A stretch of 21,831 nucleotides of DNA from NCBI GenBank assembly GCA_021828635.1, contig JAJZEJ010000728.1:1-21831 (forward strand). Reading direction: 5' to 3'. Shown in pieces: positions 1 to 5,999 of this stretch; the first letter of the stretch is position 1, and every line of letters starts with the position of its first letter. The notes beneath the pieces are model-generated. The model did no database searches, was not told the DNA's origin, and was given only the letters and a program-made list of their open reading frames with translations. This stretch comes from Chloroflexota bacterium. GTDB lineage: Bacteria; Chloroflexota; Ktedonobacteria; Ktedonobacterales; Ktedonobacteraceae. Made by a program: the position numbers and the translations under genes.

Positions 1-1
1 C

Positions 2-787
2 AATGCCAAGAATATGGGCCAGTTTGAGCGCACGCTGATTATCGCCGAGCCGGGTTCCTATATACATTACGTGGAAGGTTGCACCGCACCGAGCTACACC
101 AGCGATAGTCTGCATAGTGCGGTTGTCGAGATTAAGGTCAAAGAGGGCGCACGTGTACGCTATACAACCATTCAGAACTGGTCAAAGAACGTCTACAATC
201 TCGTGACCAAGCGTGCCGCCGCCTACCGTGACGCGACGATGGAATGGGTCGATGGCAATCTCGGCTCCAAGGTCACGATGAAGTATCCAGCCGTGTTGCT
301 GATGGAGCCGGGCGCACGTGGTGATGTGCTTTCGGTTGCGTTTGCCAATAATGGTATGCACCAGGATGCGGGCGCGAAGATCACGCACCTTGCACCACAT
401 ACTACATCGCAGATCCTCTCGAAGTCGGTCTCGAAGGGTACGGGCCGTGCCTCTTATCGTGGACTGATTCGCATCAATCCCGCCGCGCACCACACAAAGT
501 CTAATGTGCGTTGTGACGCGCTACTGCTGAACGAGGAGTCGCGCACCGATACCTACCCGACCATCCGCGTCGAGAACCCTGAGACCGAGATCGGTCACGA
601 GGCGACCGTCTCGAAGGTCGGCGAAGATCAGCTCTTCTACCTGATGAGCCGTGGCCTTGACGAGTCCGAGGCATACTCGCTGATCGTCAACGGTTTCATC
701 GAGCCAATTACCAAAGAGCTGCCGATGGAATACGCCGTCGAGCTGAACCGCCTGATCCAGCTTGAGATGTCCGGTAGCGTGGGCTAA
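2..787 (+). CDS. sufB: Fe-S cluster assembly protein SufB (C-terminal part, 5' end outside window)
   Basis: SufB forms the scaffold of the SUF machinery with SufC and SufD, and builds Fe-S clusters in the cytoplasm. The frame is open to the left edge, and the residues before the first internal Met (NAKN, then [10 protein letters not shown]) continue the SufB beta-helix core, so the true start lies outside the window. Visible family landmarks are YVEGCTAP, the [14 protein letters not shown] stretch, and [10 protein letters not shown]. The Cys in the last one aligns with the cysteine near the SufB C-terminus that is important for cluster assembly (Cys405 in E. coli). The tail [15 protein letters not shown] is also typical and separates SufB from SufD. 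The gene ends with TAA, followed by a strong hairpin, so it is the last gene of its unit; sufC/sufD would have to lie upstream. Confidence 0.96.
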   Translation, partial: NAKNMGQFERTLIIAEPGSYIHYVEGCTAPSYTSDSLHSAVVEIKVKEGARVRYTTIQNWSKNVYNLVTKRAAAYRDATMEWVDGNLGSKVTMKYPAVLLMEPGARGDVLSVAFANNGMHQDAGAKITHLAPHTTSQILSKSVSKGTGRASYRGLIRINPAAHHTKSNVRCDALLLNEESRTDTYPTIRVENPETEIGHEATVSKVGEDQLFYLMSRGLDESEAYSLIVNGFIEPITKELPMEYAVELNRLIQLEMSGSVG

Positions 788-810
788 ACTATACTACGCG
801 AAATAACAAG

Positions 811-848
811 AAAAGGCATCCACATCATTGTTGTGCGGATGCCTTTTT
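811..848. terminator. Bidirectional intrinsic terminator after sufB
   Basis: An 11-bp perfect stem (AAAAGGCATCC pairing with GGATGCCTTTT) closes a loop of about 15 nt. A T-run follows on the plus strand, and a T-run follows on the minus strand because the left arm begins with four A. It sits between convergent sufB (plus) and the Uma2 gene at 877-1437 (minus), so it can end both transcripts. Confidence 0.9.
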
Positions 849-876
849 CGTGCGCGAACCGGCGAGTTACTATTCT

Positions 877-1437
877 TCAGACGATTTGTGCGAACAGTTT
901 GCGTACTGGACAGGAAAAATCTAATAGATGAGGAGACTGCAAGATATCGTCTTCGTAGAGCGTTGCCGCCAGCTTGAGGACAGCTTCCTCGCGGCGGTAG
1001 ATTTCAATCCGCCGTTCTTGCCAGCTCACAATCCAGTATTCCAGTACGCCGCGTCGTGAATACAGCTTGAGCTTGGTTTCGCGGTCGCGCCGCTCGTTAT
1101 TGCTGCCTGGAGAGAGAACCTCGATAACTAGCTCTGGTGCCGAGTGCAGCTTACCATCAGGCTGGAATGCTGTAGCCAGCCGAGCATTGCTGATCCAGAT
1201 CACATCAGGAACCACATCATCATCATCGGCAAAAATCACGCCCGGTGTAGCAATAGCAAGACCCTGTTGACTCTGTTCGCTCCACTGGTCCAGGAGCGAA
1301 ACTAGTTTTGCACTCACCACTTGATGGTAGAGATGTGGCTGTCTCGACACGTACAATTCTCCATCTACGATCTCATAACGCTTGCCGTCGTCGGGCAAGA
1401 CTTCCAGGTCGCGTGATGTCCAGCGATAGGTTGTCAT
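877..1437 (-). CDS. Uma2-family (DUF820) PD-(D/E)XK nuclease-fold protein, copy 1
   Basis: This 186-aa protein has the length and motif order of the Uma2 family, a restriction-endonuclease-like fold common in Cyanobacteria and Chloroflexota. Its cellular role is poorly defined. Candidate active-site residues are Asp78 in VVPDVIWIS, Glu106 in PELVIEVLSPG, and Lys122/Lys124 in ETKLKLYSRRG, followed by the usual VLEYWIV strand. The N-terminal segment GKRYEIVDGELYV is also standard. The ATG start is preceded by AGGTGG about 5 nt upstream. A TATAAT hexamer lies at 1494-1499 on the same strand, so it probably has its own promoter. It has no operon partner: darT lies upstream across 202 bp, and sufB is convergent. 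It is only distantly similar to the second Uma2 gene at 4376-4963. Fold confidence is high; biological role is unknown. Confidence 0.9.
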   Translation of the reverse strand: MTTYRWTSRDLEVLPDDGKRYEIVDGELYVSRQPHLYHQVVSAKLVSLLDQWSEQSQQGLAIATPGVIFADDDDVVPDVIWISNARLATAFQPDGKLHSAPELVIEVLSPGSNNERRDRETKLKLYSRRGVLEYWIVSWQERRIEIYRREEAVLKLAATLYEDDILQSPHLLDFSCPVRKLFAQIV

Positions 1438-1493
1438 AGTTCCACCTGTTGGTTTTTTCGTAAGTTGCCCACCTGCTTTATATTACTGTCATG

Positions 1494-1499
1494 ATTATA
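1494..1499 (-). promoter_or_regulatory. Candidate -10 element for Uma2 copy 1
   Basis: A perfect TATAAT is seen on the minus strand about 57 bp before the start codon. The -35 region 17 bp further upstream (near TTCTCA) is weak. The rest of 1438-1639 holds no gene I can support. Confidence 0.45.
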
Positions 1500-1639
1500 C
1501 TCTATGAAGTGGGATATGAGAAAGATATAGATAGCAGGATTACGTTGGCTTGCGTTGCATACTCTATTCTTTCTCTCGAGTATATTGTAGGGATTAATTA
1601 GCACTTTGCTTGTAGCTATGTGAGCAATTCTGTTCGTTT

Positions 1640-2371
1640 CTAAAAATTAAACAAGTCAGGTCTAGCTTTAACGTCTGGTATTTGTTGCGCGAGGCTACAT
1701 TGCTTGAGTAGTGTTCTTATATCATTAACCGTGTTTACGCTTCGCACCGCGATATATTGTATTTTATCAATTGATAGCTTATCAGGAATCAATACTTCTG
1801 AGCTTCTCACACACTTACTTTCTTCCCAATCCTCAATATATCCTCCATTGATACCGTACCAGTTAAGGAGAGGTAATTGAGAGGCTTCACTGTAAATGTT
1901 GGAAAATCTTTGATTTGTTCCGTATGGTCCATCAGGACGGTATTCTCGGATACAAGATGTACTGAGCGTAGCAGGAGTAATACCAACTTTCTCTGTTCCA
2001 TGTCGAGAAAGTTGTTGAAGGGCAGCGTTTCCATCAGTAAAAAGGATTTCAGGAACTGTAAGAATGTTCCGACTAATAGCGAGAAATACAATTTGATCAA
2101 GAAGACCTCTCTTTTTCTGGACATGAAACATAGATGAATTTGTTGTAAAGTAAAATGGCACATAGCTATGGAGCTTATGAAACCGATTTGTAGCAAGGTC
2201 TTTGATAAAGACACGATCTCTCAAATTTTGTACGCTATCATATGCAATGGAGTGGTATGGCATGTTTATGTGGGAAAGCTTAACCTTAGATAGTAGGTAC
2301 CCATGTCTTATAATGCTACAAAGATTGTCCACATGAACCATGTGGTAAATCTCGCCAGACAGATGATCCAT
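1640..2371 (-). CDS. darT: DarT-like DNA ADP-ribosyltransferase toxin (DUF4433 type), distal copy
   Basis: This 243-aa protein shows DarT-family order. GEIYHMVHVDNLCSII (6-21) carries the NAD-site His13. LRDR (50-53) matches the conserved Arg segment. LHSYVPFYFTTNSSMF follows at 67-82, then QIVFLAIS (93-100), ILFTDGNA (109-116), and RSSEVLIP (189-196), whose Glu192 is the candidate catalytic glutamate. Known DarT enzymes use NAD+ to ADP-ribosylate bases in single-stranded DNA, and are neutralised by DarG. The stretch between FTDGNA and the catalytic strand contains YRPDGPYGT, shared with the neighbouring paralogue, and seems longer than in classical DarT. Start is ATG with only a weak AAGTGA-like ribosome site. 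A possible extended -10 (TGC TAAAAT) lies at 2429-2437. The gene is tandem with a second darT, separated by 170 bp. Family assignment is good; the precise base target is unknown. Confidence 0.85.
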   Translation of the reverse strand: MDHLSGEIYHMVHVDNLCSIIRHGYLLSKVKLSHINMPYHSIAYDSVQNLRDRVFIKDLATNRFHKLHSYVPFYFTTNSSMFHVQKKRGLLDQIVFLAISRNILTVPEILFTDGNAALQQLSRHGTEKVGITPATLSTSCIREYRPDGPYGTNQRFSNIYSEASQLPLLNWYGINGGYIEDWEESKCVRSSEVLIPDKLSIDKIQYIAVRSVNTVNDIRTLLKQCSLAQQIPDVKARPDLFNF

Positions 2372-2428
2372 GAGCAGTATTCACTTGCTTTCTATATTAA
2401 TGCTTATCTAATGATATAGATGATGGCT

Positions 2429-2437
2429 ATTTTAGCA
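2429..2437 (-). promoter_or_regulatory. Candidate extended -10 of distal darT
   Basis: The minus strand reads TGC followed by TAAAAT, an extended -10. The place where a -35 would fall (about 2452-2457) is covered by the dyad at 2450-2463, which would suit repression by a bound regulator. Confidence 0.4.
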
Positions 2438-2445
2438 CATCCTTG

Positions 2446-2491
2446 TATCTATACGCTAGTATAAACAAAAATAATACTAGCATACAAGTCT
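2446..2491. repeat. Duplicated regulatory block, copy A (upstream of distal darT)
   Basis: This block can be aligned with 3352-3398 upstream of the proximal darT. Shared pieces in order are tatctatacg, gtataaa, tagcata and gtct, with roughly three quarters of positions identical by eye. It includes the dyad TATAC-N4-GTATA (2450-2463). A second overlapping inverted repeat, gctagtat (2455-2462) and atactagc (2474-2481), is found in this copy only. Confidence 0.65.
2450..2463. promoter_or_regulatory. Candidate operator dyad TATAC-N4-GTATA, copy A
   Basis: A perfect 5-bp inverted repeat with spacer gcta lies where the -35 box of the distal darT promoter should be. The same dyad with a different spacer occurs at 3356-3369, so the arms are conserved while the spacer is not, as expected for a dimeric protein-binding site. 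Confidence 0.5.
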
Positions 2492-2520
2492 CAGCTTTGA
2501 TATCATGTAATCAGATTGCT

Positions 2521-2538
2521 TTTATGTATCGGCATAAA
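2521..2538. other. Small hairpin just after proximal darT
   Basis: TTTATG and CATAAA form a 6-bp inverted repeat with a 6-nt loop, 3 nt past the proximal darT stop codon. No T-run follows on the minus strand, so it is at best a weak terminator or an RNA-stabilising hairpin. Confidence 0.3.
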
Positions 2539-2541
2539 CTT

Positions 2542-3276
2542 TCAGGAATAAAAATCAGGGTGAATGGTTAGTAATGGTATGGCTGCTTTGAGATTATTTT
2601 GAGCAAAAAGTGATTTAACTTTTTGAGCTATCTCTGTGTTCTGAACACCAATGCATTTTATAAGTGAGGTTGGCACGGCATTTGGTATAAGTACTTCTGC
2701 ACATCTTACTCGGCGACGCTCATCAGGTCCATTGCCAGTATAACCACCATAAATACTTCTCCAGTTAAGTTTTTTAAGACATGCAATATCACTATAAAAA
2801 TTAGAAACAGATTCGCTTGTACCATGAGGACCATCTGGAATGTATTGGCGTACACAGGGAGAGTGTGACGACGCTGGAATAATCAGAACAATTTCTTTGC
2901 CCTTTTTTGAAAGTTGCTGACAGCTAGCGTTACCGTCGGTAAAGATAACGCCTTTATTATTCATAATCTGGCGAGAAACTTCTAAAAATACTATTTGTTC
3001 TATTATTACCTTGCTACGTACTGCTGAAAACATAGGTGTAGATGGCGTGAAATAGAATGGTACATAGCTATGAAGGTTGTAGGATTGTTTATCTAAAGGA
3101 ACCTGAACCCGAATACGATCCCTTAAATGTTGTACTGCCTCATTAGCAATAGAGCTATGATCTATTCCCCTCAACTTGAGTGTATTTTTTGGTAAAAGAG
3201 ATTGCTGTTTGAAGATACTACATAGATTTCCGATATGAACCATATGATAGATATGACCATTGAGATAAGTAGACAC
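2542..3276 (-). CDS. darT: DarT-like DNA ADP-ribosyltransferase toxin (DUF4433 type), proximal copy
   Basis: This 244-aa paralogue of the gene at 1640-2371 is collinear with it from end to end. Shared landmarks are GHIYHMVHIGNLCSIF near the N-terminus, LRDR, LHSYVPFYFTPSTPMF, QIVFLEVS, VIFTDGNA, YIPDGPHGT, NFYSDIA, NWRSIYGGY, and RCAEVLIP, whose Glu (194 from the chosen start) is the candidate catalytic residue. I chose GTG at 3276 because GGAGG lies 8 nt upstream. A longer frame opening with GTG at 3291 would start inside that ribosome site. With this start the N-terminus aligns with the distal copy. The two proteins are similar but far from identical, so the duplication is old or the copies diverged under selection. 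Nothing suggests that either is broken. It is divergent from the macrodomain gene across about 200 bp. Confidence 0.86.
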   Translation of the reverse strand: MSTYLNGHIYHMVHIGNLCSIFKQQSLLPKNTLKLRGIDHSSIANEAVQHLRDRIRVQVPLDKQSYNLHSYVPFYFTPSTPMFSAVRSKVIIEQIVFLEVSRQIMNNKGVIFTDGNASCQQLSKKGKEIVLIIPASSHSPCVRQYIPDGPHGTSESVSNFYSDIACLKKLNWRSIYGGYTGNGPDERRRVRCAEVLIPNAVPTSLIKCIGVQNTEIAQKVKSLFAQNNLKAAIPLLTIHPDFYS

Positions 3277-3284
3277 TTTAATCA

Positions 3285-3289
3285 CCTCC
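3285..3289 (-). promoter_or_regulatory. Ribosome-binding site fixing the proximal darT start
   Basis: GGAGG on the minus strand stands 8 nt before GTG at 3276. This makes 3276, not 3291, the likely initiation codon. Confidence 0.8.
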
Positions 3290-3351
3290 ACGTTGCTACC
3301 TAAAAATAGTTACTATGTAATATATTATAATATGGGTTATATAATGATATA

Positions 3352-3398
3352 TATCTATACGGGTGTATAAAATTTCAAATTTATTAGCATATAGGTCT
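3352..3398. repeat. Duplicated regulatory block, copy B (between proximal darT and darG)
   Basis: This is the counterpart of 2446-2491, with the shared blocks tatctatacg, gtataaa, tagcata and gtct. It lies in the AT-rich divergent region between proximal darT and darG, so a factor bound here could control both toxin and antitoxin genes. It contains the dyad at 3356-3369. Confidence 0.65.
3356..3369. promoter_or_regulatory. Candidate operator dyad TATAC-N4-GTATA, copy B
   Basis: The arms tatac and gtata are identical to those of copy A, but the spacer is gggt. Around it are several AT-rich hexamers that could serve as a -10 for proximal darT (for example TATAAT on the minus strand at 3324-3329). 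I cannot choose among them. Confidence 0.5.
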
Positions 3399-3406
3399 TA
3401 GAACCA

Positions 3407-3435
3407 TTGCATTTATCGGTAAAAGATGGTATCTT
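3407..3435 (+). promoter_or_regulatory. Candidate promoter of darG
   Basis: TTGCAT (3407-3412), a 17-bp spacer and TATCTT (3430-3435) form a plausible sigma-70-type promoter, 42 bp before the darG start codon. It begins 37 bp from the copy B dyad. Confidence 0.4.
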
Positions 3436-3467
3436 ATTTCTGAGTAGTACAAAATTACTAATTAATT

Positions 3468-3471
3468 GGAG
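3468..3471 (+). promoter_or_regulatory. Ribosome-binding site fixing the darG start
   Basis: GGAG stands 6 nt before ATG at 3478. The longer open frame would begin with TTG at 3466, overlapping this site, so 3478 is the likely start. Confidence 0.7.
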
Positions 3472-3477
3472 TTGGTT

Positions 3478-4353
3478 ATGGTTGCTGTCCACTATGCAAA
3501 GGGAGATATTTTTGAAGCGAGAACACAGGTTATTGTTAACACTGTGAATTGTAAAGGTGTGATGGGCAAAGGGTTGGCATTATCCTTTAAGCAAAGATAT
3601 CCAGATATGTTTGTTGTCTATCAGCAAGAATGCAAAGCTGGAAAGCTCCGTATTGGTCGTCCTACTCTTTATAAAGCCAGTACCCCCTGGATATTGAATT
3701 TCCCCACGAAAGATAACTGGAAAGCTAACTCTAAGATAGAGTATCTCGAAAAGGGCTTGCGGTATTTTATAGCTAATTACAAGAAAGCGGGCATAACGAG
3801 TATTGCCTTTCCCAAGCTTGGAGCGCAAAATGGTAAGTTGTCTTGGGATGAAGTTGGCCCGCTTATGGCAAAATATTTGAGTCAGCTAGATATTGACGTT
3901 TCTGTTTATATCGCAGATGGGGATAGAGAATACCAGGCGGACGAAGAAAACGTTACCATAGACATAACTGCGGTCTGGCAACGGTTCAATAAAATGTCTG
4001 CGGAGCAGCTACAGCAGGAAGTGCGTCTCAGCAAAAGGGCGGCAGAAATAATTGTTAGTAGTCGCACGTTTACAGAAATCAAATCAATAGCTGATATCGA
4101 CAGCATTGCAGGGCTAGCAAATAGCCCACGGAACAGTGTAAAGAAATATATCCAACGTCAAATGTGTATTCCGCACGAACTTTTCCCCGTAGAAAACACA
4201 GCCACCCTACAACCTGCAAAAGAAAAAACTGTGAGGAAGAGTTCTAAAAGAAAGGCGACTCGTAAGAAATCAGTAAAAGATGTTCCTATGGTAGAGTCTT
4301 TAATGCAGCAAAGCCTTCCAGAACCCGAAGCCATTGCCTCTTCATCGCTATAA
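3478..4353 (+). CDS. darG: DarG-like macrodomain protein (ADP-ribosyl-DNA glycohydrolase/antitoxin) with atypical C-terminus
   Basis: Residues 1-150 form a DarG-type macrodomain: YAKGDIFEA, VIVNTVNCKGVMGKGLALSF (19-38), FPTKDNW (75-81) and FPKLGAQNGKLSW (111-123). Lys78 in FPTK aligns with the lysine needed by DarG enzymes to remove ADP-ribose from DNA. The family detoxifies DarT damage and can also bind DarT through its C-terminal domain. Here the second half differs from what I know of DarG. Residues about 170-226 look like a short helix-hairpin-helix region (SKRAAEIIVSSRTFTEIKSI, then IDSIAGLANSP). A Lys/Arg/Ser-rich tail follows (about 248-268) before a Ser/Glu end. The total is 291 aa from the ATG supported by GGAG. 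It is divergent from the two darT genes, whereas classical darT-darG pairs are cotranscribed. Confidence is high for the macrodomain and moderate for the antitoxin role. Confidence 0.86.
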   Translation: MVAVHYAKGDIFEARTQVIVNTVNCKGVMGKGLALSFKQRYPDMFVVYQQECKAGKLRIGRPTLYKASTPWILNFPTKDNWKANSKIEYLEKGLRYFIANYKKAGITSIAFPKLGAQNGKLSWDEVGPLMAKYLSQLDIDVSVYIADGDREYQADEENVTIDITAVWQRFNKMSAEQLQQEVRLSKRAAEIIVSSRTFTEIKSIADIDSIAGLANSPRNSVKKYIQRQMCIPHELFPVENTATLQPAKEKTVRKSSKRKATRKKSVKDVPMVESLMQQSLPEPEAIASSSL

Positions 4354-4375
4354 TACTAAATGAACTGCTATCTAG

Positions 4376-4963
4376 CTAGTTAGTTGCTTCCTCTGTGGAT
4401 GGTCCATCAAATTCCACATCAGCATAGGCATCAGCAAAGGGAAAGTGGACGCCCAGGCTGTATAGCGGAATCTCATCGGTCTGTTCAAAGGTTTCGTAAA
4501 TCCAGTGGTTCTGTTCTTTATGGTAGCTTTCGATTTTGAGCGAGCGCGAATCTATCAGCACATATTCCTCAATCATGGGGTGGGCGCAATAATTTTTGAG
4601 TTTCCATGTTCTGTCGGTAAGTTCTGTTGTCGGAGAAAGAACCTCGACGACGAGGCGTGGAGACTGGATTGTTTGCACTTTTCCCCGATCACGCGGGTCG
4701 CATGTCACCGTTACGTCAGGATGGAAGTAGCGCGTCTCGGTAACGTAGACCTTCATATCGGAACTATAGGTGCGACAGTTGCTGCCACGCAGAAGCTGCC
4801 AGAGCATGCGTTGAATATTTGATTTGATGGTGTCATGATTAGCGGTGCCGCCTGCCATCGCATACACGTGACCATCGATGTACTCGTAGCAGGTTTCAGG
4901 ATCATTTTCCTCAAGTTGGAAGTATTCTTCAACTGTCATGGCCTGTTGATGTTCTAGTGCCAT
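4376..4963 (-). CDS. Uma2-family (DUF820) PD-(D/E)XK nuclease-fold protein, copy 2
   Basis: This 195-aa protein has the Uma2 layout: a MTVEEYFQLEEND opening, YEYIDGHVYAMAGGT, a conserved His in ANHDTI (43), HPDVTVTCD with Asp83, PRLVVEVLSPTTE with Glu107, then WKLKNY with Lys121/Lys123 and a terminal EEYVLIDS strand. These match the candidate Asp/Glu/Lys catalytic set. It belongs to a different Uma2 subgroup from the gene at 877-1437, so the two are not a recent duplication. It is convergent with darG, 22 bp apart, with no clear terminator between them. A strong AAGGAG ribosome site precedes the ATG, and an extended -10 lies at 5011-5019, so it is transcribed alone. The molecular role is unknown beyond the fold. 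Confidence 0.9.
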   Translation of the reverse strand: MALEHQQAMTVEEYFQLEENDPETCYEYIDGHVYAMAGGTANHDTIKSNIQRMLWQLLRGSNCRTYSSDMKVYVTETRYFHPDVTVTCDPRDRGKVQTIQSPRLVVEVLSPTTELTDRTWKLKNYCAHPMIEEYVLIDSRSLKIESYHKEQNHWIYETFEQTDEIPLYSLGVHFPFADAYADVEFDGPSTEEATN

Positions 4964-5010
4964 GAACCGCTCCTTCCATGTCGCCTGAATAGCCTTCGGA
5001 GATCAGCACT

Positions 5011-5019
5011 ATTATAGCA
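5011..5019 (-). promoter_or_regulatory. Candidate extended -10 promoter of Uma2 copy 2
   Basis: The minus strand reads TGC TATAAT, a perfect extended -10 about 50 bp before the start codon. The -35 is not recognisable, which is acceptable for extended -10 promoters. Confidence 0.6.
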
Positions 5020-5126
5020 CACCGAAAACTTTTTCTCTTTATTTTATTTGGGATATGGCGTATAGTAGACTGCTATCCAGCGTAGTGCAACCTCACCCTC
5101 ATGCTGAAAATTAAGCTCGACAGCTT

Positions 5127-5999
5127 TCAATGGGACTTGTCTAAAAGCGATGAAGCAGGGTGTATGGTTGGCCTACGCATCGCTTTCAGTGCTGCTTCGG
5201 GCTGCAATTCCCAATCTGTTGTAGAGGCTACAATCACCTGTCTATCTTGCTGCTCAATGATCTTGCGTTGCTCATCCAGAATGCCATCATCCGTAACCAG
5301 CGTATCAATGCTATCGAGTGTAGCGAAGCGTGCAAGGAAGACGCGACCTATTTTGCTGCTATCCATGCATAAAATAACTTTGCGTGAAGATTTGATCAGT
5401 GCCTGTTTGTTTTCAGCATCGGATAGATAATTAGAAGAGAGGCTATCGGGCAGGAGCAGACCACCAGTAGCGAGGAAAAGTGTATTGATATACAAGTTGT
5501 GTAAGGTAGCGATAGCCTGAAGGCCATAGAAATAACCGGAGGTAGATTGCAGCGTTCCACCTAACAGAATCAACTGATGCCGTTTGTTCTGCGCGATGAT
5601 GTTCGCTGCTGGTAGCGATGGAGTGACAACAGTCAAAGGAATGTCTGGTAGGTTGTGTGCGACTTCCAACATGGTGCTACCGCTATCAATACCAATCACA
5701 TCTCCCTCTTCTATGAAAAGCTCGGCGGCGCGTTTACCGATAGCTCGTTTGGCAAATAAGTGTTCGTGGGTGCGTGTATCGAAGTCGGGTTCGGTCTGCT
5801 CTGAGGCAATGAAGTGTGCGCCTCCGTAAGTTACCTTCACAATATTCTTTTCTTGCAGGGTGTAGAGATCACGACGAATAGTCATTGGCGATACATCGAG
5901 CAACTGGCTCATCTCTACAACCGAGCAGTAGCCACGTGTCTTGAGCAATGTGATCAGTTGTGTATGCCGGTCTGTTGCGCTCAGGCGTCTTTTCTCCAT
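5127..5999 (-). CDS. DeoR/GlpR-family transcriptional regulator of the polyol operon
   Basis: This 290-aa protein has the standard two-domain DeoR architecture. The N-terminal winged helix-turn-helix (about 9-60) includes the signature VVEMSQLLDVSPMTIRRDLY followed by KVTYGGA. The C-terminal DeoRC sugar-phosphate sensor domain (about 80-250) includes IGIDSGSTM (102-110) and LLGGTL (145-150), the usual ligand-binding loops. Such proteins mostly repress sugar catabolic genes and release DNA when a phosphorylated intermediate binds. It is divergent from the polyol ABC/kinase operon across 323 bp that contains several dyads, so it is very probably the local regulator. The ATG start has AGGGAG about 10 nt upstream; another ATG 5 nt before it is out of frame. 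A possible promoter is TTGTTA, 16 bp, TATATA on the minus strand. The effector is inferred, not shown. Confidence 0.93.
   Translation of the reverse strand: MEKRRLSATDRHTQLITLLKTRGYCSVVEMSQLLDVSPMTIRRDLYTLQEKNIVKVTYGGAHFIASEQTEPDFDTRTHEHLFAKRAIGKRAAELFIEEGDVIGIDSGSTMLEVAHNLPDIPLTVVTPSLPAANIIAQNKRHQLILLGGTLQSTSGYFYGLQAIATLHNLYINTLFLATGGLLLPDSLSSNYLSDAENKQALIKSSRKVILCMDSSKIGRVFLARFATLDSIDTLVTDDGILDEQRKIIEQQDRQVIVASTTDWELQPEAALKAMRRPTIHPASSLLDKSH

Noticed and set aside
1518..1575. Inverted repeat GAGAAAG/CTTTCTC as terminator after distal darT
   Set aside because: The arms are only 7 bp with a 44-nt loop and no T-run, so it is not a convincing terminator.
1807..2214. A 135-aa minus-strand frame inside the distal darT gene, possibly a frameshifted copy
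   Set aside because: The main frame is intact with all DarT motifs. The alternative frame translates the same DNA one base shifted and has no recognisable content.
2372..3465. CRISPR-like or insertion-sequence repeats around the darT genes
   Set aside because: Only two related blocks exist, each in front of a paralogous gene. There are no regularly spaced repeats, no terminal inverted repeats with target duplication and no transposase.
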